A program made the translations under genes and the position numbers. Positions 1-7,781 of a stretch of 64,000 bases of DNA are shown piece by piece. The notes under the pieces were generated by a model that worked only from the letters and a program-made list of their open reading frames with translations, was not told where the DNA came from and made no database searches. The stretch comes from an uncultured Chthonomonas sp. (GTDB lineage Bacteria > Armatimonadota > Chthonomonadetes > Chthonomonadales > CAJBBX01), in contig CAJBBX010000128.1 in assembly GCA_903951425.1 (NCBI GenBank), forward strand, positions 1 through 64,000, in the 5' to 3' direction. How positions within the stretch are numbered: position 1 is the first letter of the stretch; the number at the start of each line of letters is the position of its first letter.

Positions 1-134
1 ACAGGCCGGCGTGTCTACACTACATCGCATTCCAGATGCCGGCCACGCACGGCAGCGGGCTACGGCAAGGGCACTCTGAGATCACTGCAAAATCCGGCGG
101 CGCTCAAACTGCGGAAGCGAGGCTAGACCGGTGT

Positions 135-193
135 ACCCCTTCAGGGGTTGGCCGCCCGGTCCTGCCACTGCCAAGGGGAGGGGCCGGGCGGCC
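135..193 (+). terminator. Double hairpin followed by a T-rich stretch
   Basis: A small hairpin (ACCCCT 135-140, AGGGGT 143-148) is followed by a 10-bp perfect stem, GGCCGCCCGG (150-159) with CCGGGCGGCC (184-193). The sequence after it is T-rich (about 195-206). This would fit a Rho-independent terminator for a gene lying left of the window and read rightward. Confidence 0.4.
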
Positions 194-342
194 CTGGTTG
201 TTTATTCTGCGTCGGTCGCTCCACCAGGAGCAGGATGCCGCCGGAACGCCGCAGCAGTTCGTCCGTCGGGACCGATTCCTCGCGATCCCGGCTCGAATCA
301 CGGATGGTGGCCAACAGGCAGCCGTCGCCACCGTTGACCGTC

Positions 343-366
343 GTGCTGAACGCAGTGAAGCACCCC
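343..366 (+). repeat. REP-like dispersed palindrome, copy 1
   Basis: Arms GTGCT and AGCAC enclose an ACGCAGT-containing core and are followed by CCC. I recognise the pattern (CTGA-CG-AGTGAAG) as the short imperfect palindrome scattered through intergenic DNA of many environmental bacteria, often translated into spurious ORFs. A second copy lies inverted at 460-487. Confidence 0.5.
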
Positions 367-459
367 GACTCGATCGGCCAGGTGGCCTGTCGGCGTAGCA
401 CTGCGGCGGGTGAGGGCTAGCGCTCCGCGCCGGGGCGCATGGGTGCGGCGCTGGAGTCG

Positions 460-487
460 GGGCCCTTCGCGTTGCTCAGGGCAACGG
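460..487 (-). repeat. REP-like dispersed palindrome, copy 2 (inverted)
   Basis: Arms GCCCT and AGGGC (read on the minus strand) surround a GAGCAACGCGA core. It is the same imperfect palindrome type as 343-366 but in opposite orientation, about 100 bp away. No protein-coding function is likely. Confidence 0.45.
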
Positions 488-902
488 CAAAGGCGGAGGC
501 GGTCGGACTTGTCGGGCGGGTCGGACCAGTCAAACAGGCTGGTGTCCGCCGCCTGCGGGCAGGCGTGCAGGGGGGCGGTTGGCTGCATCTCGTCTGTCAA
601 AGACTGCTTCGGGCGGTGTCACTGCTCATCGAATCTGTCCGGGTTAGGTTCTCAGCGATTTTGTCCGCGGCCGCGCAAGGCTACTCTGCTATGCACCGCC
701 CGGGTCGGCCAATGGGCGGGGGGGTCGGATGCCGGTTGCCGGGGTATGCTTGGTCCTGCATGGCGCCGGCATCTCCCAGGTCCGCGCCGCCGCAGGAGGC
801 GCTTTATGATCCAATGCCGCTTGACCCGGCCGTGGCCCGTCCACGATCTCCCGTTGGGGTCGATACCTGGGCCCGCCGCCGCGAAGCAGGAGGGCTGACC
901 CG

Positions 903-1724
903 GTGCGCTACTCCTTCATGAGCTTCTCGACACCCACGCTGGACCTCCACGCCACCCTGGAGACCGCCGCAGCGCTGGGCTACCAGGGCATCGAGCCACG
1001 GGCCCAGGCAGGTCACGCACACGGCATCGAACGAACCCTCAGCGCCGCCGGACGCATCGGGGTGCGCCGCCTCTGCGAGGGCGCCGGCGTGGAGATCGCC
1101 TGCCTGGCCGTCTCGTGCCGCTTCGCGAACCCGGCCGACGCCCCGGCGCACATGGACGACGCCGAGGCCTTCATGCACCTCGCCGCCGACATCGGCTGCA
1201 GCCGCCTGCGCGTCTTCGGCGGCGCTCTGCCCGGCGGCATGGCCCGCGCCGAGGCCGTGGCGCAGGTGGCCGGGTGCCTGTCGCAGCTCGCCCCGGCGGC
1301 GCAGCGGGAGGGCGTGACGATCTGCCTGGAAACGCATGACGACTGGTGCGACCCCGACAACGCCGTGGCCGTCATGCTGGCTGTGGGCCAGCCGTCCATC
1401 GCCGTGAACTGGGACGTCATGCACACCCAGCGCCAGGGCCGCCACAGCATGTCCGAGGCCTACGCCAAGTTGCGCCCCTGGGTCCGCCACCTGCACGTGC
1501 ATGACGGCGCGGACAGCCTCGGCGAGCTGAAGGTGCTGCCCACCGGGACCGGCGACTTCGATCACCGCGAGGTGATGCGCCTGCTGCAGGCCGATGGATA
1601 CGATGGATACCTGAGCGGCGAGTGGATCGAAGGAACCAGCGACCCCGACTTCCAGGCCGGCCACCTGTCGGGCGAGCTGGCCACGCTCAAGTCGTACGAG
1701 GCCGATCTGCGCCGCGAGGCGTAG
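903..1724 (+). CDS. Sugar phosphate isomerase/epimerase-like TIM barrel protein
   Basis: A 273-residue protein of the xylose isomerase-like/AP-endonuclease-2 TIM barrel family. Proteins of this family isomerise, epimerise or cleave (keto)sugars using a divalent metal. Candidate metal ligands sit at the usual spacing: Glu143 (CLETHDD), Asp171 and His174 (NWDVMH), His198/His200 (HLHVHD) and Glu240 (SGEWIEG). No signal peptide is seen, so it should be cytoplasmic. The start is GTG at 903, chosen because AGGAGG lies about 9 nt upstream. It precedes the secreted DUF1080 protein by 54 nt in the same direction, a pairing common in glycan-using bacteria and consistent with keto-glycoside metabolism. 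The family is clear but the substrate cannot be read from the sequence. Confidence 0.85.
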   Translation: MRYSFMSFSTPTLDLHATLETAAALGYQGIEPRAQAGHAHGIERTLSAAGRIGVRRLCEGAGVEIACLAVSCRFANPADAPAHMDDAEAFMHLAADIGCSRLRVFGGALPGGMARAEAVAQVAGCLSQLAPAAQREGVTICLETHDDWCDPDNAVAVMLAVGQPSIAVNWDVMHTQRQGRHSMSEAYAKLRPWVRHLHVHDGADSLGELKVLPTGTGDFDHREVMRLLQADGYDGYLSGEWIEGTSDPDFQAGHLSGELATLKSYEADLRREA

Positions 1725-1778
1725 CAACCCAAGACACTTCCGGCGCCCGCGCAACCGAGCGCCGACCGAGGAGGACGC

Positions 1779-2501
1779 ATGTTCCGAACAAGTTTCGCCC
1801 TGTTGGCCGCGATGGCCGCCGTAGGTGCCGGCGCCCAGACGCCCGTAGCCCAGATCGAGTCCGTGCCGGCGCCGAAGGTCGCGGGCCTGGTGCAGCTCTT
1901 CGACGGCACAGCGCCGACGCTCACGGCCAACTGGGTCAAGCGCGGCACCGACAAGCCCGCCGAGTGGAAGCTCGACGGAGGGGCCATGCTCGCCCTCGGC
2001 GGCGACATCCAGACGAAGGCCGAGTACGCCGACTTCCAGCTCCACATCGAGTTCCGCACCCCCAACATGCCCGACGCCAAGGGGCAGGGCAAGGGCAACA
2101 GCGGCATCGGCCTGCAGGGGCGCTACGAAGTGCAGGTGCTCGATTCGTTCGGCATCGAGACCCCCGGCAAGGGCGACTGCGGCGCGCTGTACAACCTGTC
2201 CGCCCCGATCATCAACGCCTGCCGACCGCCGACGGTCTGGCAGACCTACGACATCGTCTTCCGGGCAGGCCGGTTTGACGCCGCCGGCGCCATGACCACC
2301 AAGCCGCTCCTCACCGTCATCCAGAACGGCACGGTGGTGCAGAACAACGTGGAAGTGCCGGACATGACGGGCATCCAGTACCAGCAGTTCAAGGGCCCGG
2401 CCAAGTCAGGCCCCATCGTGCTGCAGGACCACGGCAACAGGGTCGAGTACCGCAACATCTGGATCATCCCGCTACCCGAGAAGGGCTCCGACAAGTACTG
2501 A
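1779..2501 (+). CDS. Secreted DUF1080 (3-keto-disaccharide hydrolase-like) protein
   Basis: A 240-residue protein with a signal peptide (about 1-20, ending AGAQ) and one DUF1080 domain, a concanavalin-like jelly roll. Family hallmarks are the FDG start near residue 41, GNSGIGLQGRYEVQVLDSF at 106-124, and the CGALYNLSAP to WQTYDIVF block at 134-161. Some members of this family hydrolyse 3-keto-glycosides; others may only bind sugars. The GGAGG just before the ATG supports the start. Neighbours are the TIM-barrel isomerase upstream and a propeller protein downstream. A keto-sugar role fits the neighbourhood but is inferred. Confidence 0.85.
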   Translation: MFRTSFALLAAMAAVGAGAQTPVAQIESVPAPKVAGLVQLFDGTAPTLTANWVKRGTDKPAEWKLDGGAMLALGGDIQTKAEYADFQLHIEFRTPNMPDAKGQGKGNSGIGLQGRYEVQVLDSFGIETPGKGDCGALYNLSAPIINACRPPTVWQTYDIVFRAGRFDAAGAMTTKPLLTVIQNGTVVQNNVEVPDMTGIQYQQFKGPAKSGPIVLQDHGNRVEYRNIWIIPLPEKGSDKY

Positions 2502-2513
2502 GGGACGCGGGCG

Positions 2514-2548
2514 CCTCCCCTTGCCCGTCGGCTCTGCGTAAGGGGAGG
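2514..2548 (+). terminator. Terminator-like hairpin after the DUF1080 gene
   Basis: A 9-bp perfect stem, CCTCCCCTT (2514-2522) with AAGGGGAGG (2540-2548), has a 17-nt loop. It lies 12 nt after the DUF1080 stop. There is no clear U-run, so it may be an mRNA 3'-end stabiliser rather than an intrinsic terminator. Confidence 0.4.
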
Positions 2549-2586
2549 GTCCGAACTCGGCTCCGCCACAGGGACGGGGATCCCAC

Positions 2587-3750
2587 ATGCCTCAATGCAA
2601 GGCGCCTACTGCGACGACTGCCATGGCTGCAGAGCATCCGGGACCGTATGACAGGCTCCCGGCCGTACGTGAGTACACCGCCGGCGAGCTTGAGGTCTGG
2701 CGGGACGGCAGGCGGGGCATCAGATTCGGAGTCCATCCCCAGTCCCAGCCGGTGCTGAACACCCCCGACCGGCGCGTTACGGCCGTGTTCAGCCGTGGCG
2801 AGGTTCGCTCGGTTCGCGCGACATCGGGCTCGCGCTGCTGGGTCCACTCGGAGCGGGCATACGCGGTCGGCTGGGCCGCCGTGGACGAGGATACCGTGGT
2901 CACGCTGACGCATCGGGTGGTCCGACTCGACCGGCGCGGGAACCTGGTGTGGGCCCATGCCCCCTACCCGGAACAGGGCGAGTGGATTTACACCGCGCCC
3001 ACGGTGTCCGGCAGTCGGGTCTTCTACGGCGATCGAAGGGGCTATCTGAACTGCCTCGACGCGGAGACCGGCAAGCCTGCCTGGTCGGTCCTCACGTCGA
3101 GGGCGCGTAACAACGACGTGAACGCCACGGCCGCAGTTTGGGAAGACCGGGTGGTGGTGGCGACGAACAGCCGCACGCTCCTCTGCTACGAGCAGGCCAC
3201 AGGCACGCGCATCTGGGTGCATCGGCTCGACAACAGCTGCATCTGGCCCCTGGTAATCCGCAACGGGCGCGTCTGGGCAAACACGTATACATCGCTCTGT
3301 GAGGCAGCGCCGGGGACCGGTGAGATCATCCAGAGGTTGCACAGACCGGGCCACGGGATCACCTCGTTCGAGGTGTGCGGCGACACCCTCATTCTTGTCC
3401 TACGGCCTTCGACCGGCCAGTTCAGCCCGACCGGCGAGCCCGCGCACCTGATCGGCATACGGCACGGCGAGGAGGTGTACCGGCGTGAGTACGCCCCGCA
3501 TGTGGCTCCCGACCTCACCGTCGTGCCCGGGACGGGCTGGGTGTACGAGTTCGGCCACCTGGGCATCGGCATCATTGATCCCCGGTCCGGTCAGCGCCTT
3601 GCGAGCATCCGCGGGTTCGGCACAAGCCCCCATGGCCACCCCGACAACCTGACCACGGCCCCGGCGGTTGCCGGCGGTACGATCTACGTCGCGACCTGCG
3701 ATGGCGCCATCTGGGCACTCAGGCATCCCGATGTGGGCGCCGCTGCTTAG
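2587..3750 (+). CDS. PQQ-type beta-propeller repeat protein
   Basis: A 387-residue protein built from PQQ-like blades. Repeats such as FYGDRRGYLNCLDAETGKPAW, LLCYEQATGTRIW and IYVATCDGAIWALR follow the pattern of a strand, then (L/A)-D-x-x-T-G-x-x-x-W. No N-terminal signal peptide is visible, so it may be cytoplasmic, unlike most propellers in this window. No catalytic PQQ or metal-binding set can be assigned, so it is more likely a binding or scaffold propeller than a dehydrogenase. The ATG at 2587 follows a weak GGGGA. It lies 85 nt after the DUF1080 gene and may be transcribed separately because of the hairpin between them. Function unknown. Confidence 0.7.
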   Translation: MPQCKAPTATTAMAAEHPGPYDRLPAVREYTAGELEVWRDGRRGIRFGVHPQSQPVLNTPDRRVTAVFSRGEVRSVRATSGSRCWVHSERAYAVGWAAVDEDTVVTLTHRVVRLDRRGNLVWAHAPYPEQGEWIYTAPTVSGSRVFYGDRRGYLNCLDAETGKPAWSVLTSRARNNDVNATAAVWEDRVVVATNSRTLLCYEQATGTRIWVHRLDNSCIWPLVIRNGRVWANTYTSLCEAAPGTGEIIQRLHRPGHGITSFEVCGDTLILVLRPSTGQFSPTGEPAHLIGIRHGEEVYRREYAPHVAPDLTVVPGTGWVYEFGHLGIGIIDPRSGQRLASIRGFGTSPHGHPDNLTTAPAVAGGTIYVATCDGAIWALRHPDVGAAA

Positions 3751-3866
3751 CTGCGGCGCAGGAACTCCAGACCCCGCCGCCGAACTCCCGTCCATCGCAT
3801 CCTCTGCGCGATTGCGCCGACATGGCCCCCCCACAAGCCACGATGCCTGACTGGAGGTCGCCAAGC

Positions 3867-4931
3867 ATGATCCGACTTGCCGAGTTCGCCGTGGGCGCGC
3901 TGTTCCTTGGCCTGGCGGCGGTGGCCACGGCTTCCCCACCCGGCGCACGCCGGACCAACGGCAACCATGCCGGCCCTACCGACGTGGGCATATGGTACTG
4001 CACCTACTTCCGGCAGGACTGGACCAGCGTGGTAGGCTACCAGAAGGCTAAGCACTACCGTCCGCTCTGCTCCAACAGGCCCGGCGACTTCCGACACCAC
4101 GCCTCGGACGACGTGAAGGTGATTGACTTCCACCTGCGCAAGATGGCCGAGGCAGAGATCGACTTCCTGCTCATTGAGCTGACCCCCGGCGGCCTCGGCG
4201 GCTATCGCAACCCCGGCTGGTCCGATGATGTCTATATGGTCGATTGCGCCCGCGTGGTCTGCAAGCGCATCAAAGCCTGGAACGCGGCCCACAAGTGGAA
4301 GCTCCGGTATGCCCTGGGCGTCTGCACTCACCTCCGGGAGGCCGACCCCTGGGGCGTCGCCATTGAGAAGATCTCCCGAGACGTCTACACTACCTTCTAC
4401 AGCAACCCCGAGTACGGTGGCCCGGCCAGCTACTACCAGATCGACGGCAAGCCGCTCATGGTGAACTACGGCATCCGACTGCGGGAGCTGAAGACCGAGT
4501 GGGACGCCTACACGGGCGACAGGACCTACGGTAGCCGCTTCGTGCAGCGCACCCTCACCGGTTACGCGGAGCCCGGCGAGTATGGCTGGCCCCTGCCGCT
4601 ACATCAGGGCACCCTCCTCCATCCCGAAGTTGAGCTGGTGGAGCCCGGCTTCAACGTCCACCGGCCCAACGAGGTGGAGCCGCGCCAGGGCGGCGACTTC
4701 TACCGCCGATGCTGGCAGCGTGTGCTGGACAACCCGCGCCCGCTGATCGTCATGATCCAGGCCTTCAACGACTACCTCGAGGAGTCGGCCGTCTGGACCA
4801 CCGACACCAACGACCTCGACGAGACCCAGGAGAAGTGGACAGGCCCCGACGACAAGCCGACGACCTCGCTCTACTGGGACCTGACCAAGGAGTACATCAC
4901 CAAGCTGCGGCAGCGCCCGACGCCGAGGTAG
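3867..4931 (+). CDS. Secreted GH99/GH71-like TIM barrel protein
   Basis: A 354-residue protein with a signal peptide (about 1-24, ending ATA-S). The body has the look of GH99/GH71-like endo-acting barrels: an early IWYCTYFRQDW strand, DFLLIELTPGG (likely a barrel strand with an acidic residue), and a late block with AFNDYLEESAVW resembling the family's WNEW-E motif. The true start is taken as ATG 3867, because GGAGG lies 9 nt before it and the signal peptide begins there; an in-frame upstream ATG at 3822 has no such site. The next gene starts about 150 nt later after a hairpin, so this is probably a separate transcript. Substrate unknown; the assignment rests on fold-level resemblance. Confidence 0.55.
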   Translation: MIRLAEFAVGALFLGLAAVATASPPGARRTNGNHAGPTDVGIWYCTYFRQDWTSVVGYQKAKHYRPLCSNRPGDFRHHASDDVKVIDFHLRKMAEAEIDFLLIELTPGGLGGYRNPGWSDDVYMVDCARVVCKRIKAWNAAHKWKLRYALGVCTHLREADPWGVAIEKISRDVYTTFYSNPEYGGPASYYQIDGKPLMVNYGIRLRELKTEWDAYTGDRTYGSRFVQRTLTGYAEPGEYGWPLPLHQGTLLHPEVELVEPGFNVHRPNEVEPRQGGDFYRRCWQRVLDNPRPLIVMIQAFNDYLEESAVWTTDTNDLDETQEKWTGPDDKPTTSLYWDLTKEYITKLRQRPTPR

Positions 4932-5009
4932 GCGCCGGCAGGTCGGGGGCGGCGCTGCAGGTAGACTAGCGGTTGCGGCGCCCCGAGCGAGCGATGAGGG
5001 CAGGAGTCG

Positions 5010-5031
5010 CCGCGGGCGGCTTAACCCGCGG
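5010..5031 (+). terminator. Hairpin between the GH99-like gene and the next operon
   Basis: A 7-bp perfect stem, CCGCGGG (5010-5016) with CCCGCGG (5025-5031), has an 8-nt loop containing TTAA. It separates the 3867-4931 gene from the five-gene operon that begins at 5085. Confidence 0.35.
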
Positions 5032-5084
5032 GAGCCGCGAGGAGATCGAGGGTCCGTCTGCCGGGCCCGGTGGGGGAACCAGGG

Positions 5085-5879
5085 ATGCGAGCCCACTACT
5101 ACCAGCAGTTTGATGCCAACCTCTCACTGGAAGTGCCCGGCGAGGGGTACGGTGGCTGGAAGACGGACGAGCTTGCGGTCGACCTCGAGCGCACCGCCCT
5201 CGTGGTCATGCACGCATGGGAGAACGGCACCCCGGAGCAGTACCCCGGGTGGCACCGGGCGGTGGAGTACATTCCGCGCGCCGCAGAGATATCCCGCGCC
5301 GTATTCCCCGACCTGCTTGCCGCCGTGCGTCGGTCTCCGATGCCCCTGTTCCACGTGGTTGGCGGCGGCGACTACTACAAGCGCGCACCGGGCTACCTCC
5401 GAGCAGTGGAGCTTGCCGGGCCGCCTCCCGCAGCCGCGCCGGCAGGCATTCCGGCCTGCCCGGGCCTGGAGCGCCTCCAGCGCTTCCGCGCACAGAACGT
5501 GTTCGTCGGAGCCCACAACGAATCGGATGTCGCGCGCGGCTTCGCGGCCCTGGACTTCGGCCCGAACGCCCGCCCGCTGGACAGCGAGGGCGTTGCCGAG
5601 AACGGCCACCAGCTCCTCGCGCTCTGCCGGGAAGCGGGCGTCTACCATCTCGTCTACGTCGGTTTCGCCCTCAACTGGTGCCTGCTCCTCTCTCCCGGCG
5701 GCATGGCCGAGATGAGCCGCCACGGCCTGGTCTGCTCCACCATCCGGCAGGCCACAACAGCCGTGGAGAACCGCGAGACGGCCCGCAGCGAGCTATGCAA
5801 GCAGACCGCCCTCTGGCGCGTGGCGTTGGCCTATGGCTTCGTCTTCGACCTGGACGACTTCCTCCAAGGGCTCGGTTGA
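5085..5879 (+). CDS. Isochorismatase-fold (cysteine hydrolase-like) protein lacking the usual Asp
   Basis: A 264-residue protein with the isochorismatase-like outline: a first strand TALVVMHAWENG (37-48) and a late VYVGFALNWCL (190-200), where Cys199 takes the place of the family nucleophile in the GxxTNxC motif. The family's Asp in the ALLVxDxQ strand is replaced by His43, so the classical Asp-Lys-Cys triad is not complete. It may hydrolyse a different bond or be non-catalytic. The ATG at 5085 follows GGGGGA; a GTG at 5070 is an alternative. It is the first gene of an operon: the membrane protein gene follows after 9 nt. Cytoplasmic, no signal peptide. Moderately sure of the fold, not of the reaction. 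Confidence 0.6.
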   Translation: MRAHYYQQFDANLSLEVPGEGYGGWKTDELAVDLERTALVVMHAWENGTPEQYPGWHRAVEYIPRAAEISRAVFPDLLAAVRRSPMPLFHVVGGGDYYKRAPGYLRAVELAGPPPAAAPAGIPACPGLERLQRFRAQNVFVGAHNESDVARGFAALDFGPNARPLDSEGVAENGHQLLALCREAGVYHLVYVGFALNWCLLLSPGGMAEMSRHGLVCSTIRQATTAVENRETARSELCKQTALWRVALAYGFVFDLDDFLQGLG

Positions 5880-5888
5880 GGCTCCATC

Positions 5889-7739
5889 GTGCGCCTTCGA
5901 GTGCTGCTGCTCACGCTTGCCGCCCAGGCAGCATTCATCTGGTGGGTGACGGATAGCGAGATCGTCCAGAGCGTCTACCTGATCTGCTACTCGTTGATGA
6001 TGCCTACGACGCTCTACCTGCTCTGCGGCGGCGCCATCCAGCGCCTGCTCCGGCTGGAGAGGCGCGAGTTCCTCCTCAGCTACATCGTCCTCACCTGCAC
6101 GCTGCCGATCATCGGCTTTGGCGGCTTGCGGTTCTTGATCCCCGCCATGGGCTGGCTCAGCTACTACTCGACCACCCAGCCGCAGTGGATGTCGTACCTG
6201 CCGGGCCTCTCGTCGCTGCCGGTCCTGCACGACGCCGAGGCGATCAGGGGCCTCTACAAGGGAGGCGCGGTACCGTGGCAAGCCTGGGCCATCCCGATCG
6301 GCTTCTGGAGCGCGGTACTCCTGCTGCTAAACGGCGCCTGGCTCGGGCTGGCCGCCTTGATCCACCGCATCTGGATCCACTACGAGCGCCTCACGTTCCC
6401 CATCACCACGCTCCCGCTCGAGATGACCGGCGCCGCCCACGGTCCGTTCCGCCAGCCCCTCTTCCTGCTCGGTGCGGCCATACCGATCGTCCTACAGAGC
6501 CTGCTGGTGCTGCACGACTGGTACCCGGCCGTGCCCGCCATGCAGCTCAAGGTCTTCGACATCCGCGATGCACTCTTCACCTCCTCTCCGTGGAACTCCA
6601 TCCCGAACCTGGGCATCAGCTTCTATCCCATGGCCATCGGCCTCGGGTACTTCATGCCGAGCAGCATCAGCCTGAGCTGCCTGGTCTTCTGGGTGCTGAT
6701 CCGGCTGGCGTACCCGATCGGCTCCATGGCCGGCATTGAGGCCGCCGGCGCCGGCGCGACCCGCTTCCCCTATCCATTTGAGCAGGGCGCCGGGGCCTGG
6801 ATCGCCTTCGCGCTGCTGGCCCTGGCCGGCGTCCGGCACCACTGGTCGCACCTCCTCCAGGCGGCCGGCCCGGTCGAGCGGCGCTCGATCCACGGGCTGG
6901 GCGCCATGGCGGTTTCCTGCATGGCGCTCGTGGCGGCGATGGCCTGCGGAACGGGCATCTCGCCCTGGATAGGCATCGGCAGCGTCGTGATCTACGCAGC
7001 CAATGTGCTCAGCGGCGCACGGGTACGCGCCGAGGCCGGAGGCGTCTGGACCTTCTCCCCGGTCACGTGGACGCCGGGCCGGATCACCGCGGAGGTGTTC
7101 GGCGGACCTCATGGCGGGCCGCGGCCCATGGTCGCCGGAGCCATGTTTGACCTCGTCTACGTCGACATCCGCGGGCAGTCGCTCCCCTTCCTCATGGAAG
7201 CGCTGAAGGTCGGCGAGACCGTCGGCATCCGCTGGCGTTCTGTCCTGCTGTGGGTCGGCCTCATGTCGCTGACGGCGCTGGCCTTCGGCTGGTGGTTCAG
7301 CCTCCAGCAGTTCTACTCGGTCGGTGCAGCGACGGCCAAGAGCAACGCGTATGCCCTGGTGAAGGTGCAGATCGGCATGGGCGAGATGCAGACCATGGCG
7401 CTCCGCCGAGCCGGCTTCGATTATGCCGGGGGCGTCGCCATGCTGTTCGGCGCGGCGGCCACCGCGGCCCTTGCCCTTCTGCGCACCCGCTTCATCGGCT
7501 TCCCGCTCCACCCGGTGGGGTATGTGCTGTGCAACACGTTCACCATGAACAGCTTCTTCGTCCCGACGCTCATCGCTTGGGTGGCCAAGACGCTGGTCCT
7601 GCGGTACGGCGGGCAGGGGCTCTACCACCGGAGTCTGGCCTTCTTCGTGGGGCTGACCATCGGCGACATCGGCATACAGACCGCATGGACCATCATAGGA
7701 CGTGCGTACAACGTGCCTATCTACCAGTTCCTATCGTGA
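5889..7739 (+). CDS. DUF6785-type polytopic membrane protein (paralogue 1)
   Basis: A 616-residue integral membrane protein with about 12 or more hydrophobic segments. It shares a signature with two other proteins in this window (53350-55227 and 59136-61097). Common elements are SPWNS followed by FYPMAIGLGYFMP (mid-protein), GARVRAEAGG (about residue 380), and near the C-terminus FPLHPVGY, then K-x-L-V-L-R-Y-GG and a Y-x-x-SL-x-FF-x-G-x-x-x-GD block. I know this as the DUF6785 type, frequent beside glycan genes in Armatimonadota and Planctomycetota. Function is not established; a transporter role is plausible. The start is GTG 5889 with GAGG upstream, 9 nt after the isochorismatase-fold gene. 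Confidence 0.75.
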   Translation: MRLRVLLLTLAAQAAFIWWVTDSEIVQSVYLICYSLMMPTTLYLLCGGAIQRLLRLERREFLLSYIVLTCTLPIIGFGGLRFLIPAMGWLSYYSTTQPQWMSYLPGLSSLPVLHDAEAIRGLYKGGAVPWQAWAIPIGFWSAVLLLLNGAWLGLAALIHRIWIHYERLTFPITTLPLEMTGAAHGPFRQPLFLLGAAIPIVLQSLLVLHDWYPAVPAMQLKVFDIRDALFTSSPWNSIPNLGISFYPMAIGLGYFMPSSISLSCLVFWVLIRLAYPIGSMAGIEAAGAGATRFPYPFEQGAGAWIAFALLALAGVRHHWSHLLQAAGPVERRSIHGLGAMAVSCMALVAAMACGTGISPWIGIGSVVIYAANVLSGARVRAEAGGVWTFSPVTWTPGRITAEVFGGPHGGPRPMVAGAMFDLVYVDIRGQSLPFLMEALKVGETVGIRWRSVLLWVGLMSLTALAFGWWFSLQQFYSVGAATAKSNAYALVKVQIGMGEMQTMALRRAGFDYAGGVAMLFGAAATAALALLRTRFIGFPLHPVGYVLCNTFTMNSFFVPTLIAWVAKTLVLRYGGQGLYHRSLAFFVGLTIGDIGIQTAWTIIGRAYNVPIYQFLS

Positions 7740-7781
7740 AGTGCAGACGGGGCGTCAACACAGTCGGATGGAGGTGACGGA

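Larger units (their letters stand above)
1..902. other. Non-coding region before the first gene
   Basis: No frame here reads like a protein: all open frames are Arg/Pro/Gly-rich shadows of high G+C and none has a ribosome-binding site. The stretch holds two terminator-like hairpins (135-193) and two short dispersed palindromes (343-366 and 460-487). From about 600 to 880 I see nothing I can name. A minus-strand frame around 200-330 looks slightly more protein-like, but it has no start signal and I do not call it. Confidence 0.6.

Noticed and set aside
410-921. Two overlapping open frames of about 160 codons before the isomerase gene
   Set aside because: Arg/Pro-rich, no ribosome-binding site, pass through palindromic repeats.
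804-2045. 413-codon minus-strand frame over the isomerase and DUF1080 genes
   Set aside because: A shadow frame of G+C-rich coding DNA; family motifs are only on the + strand.
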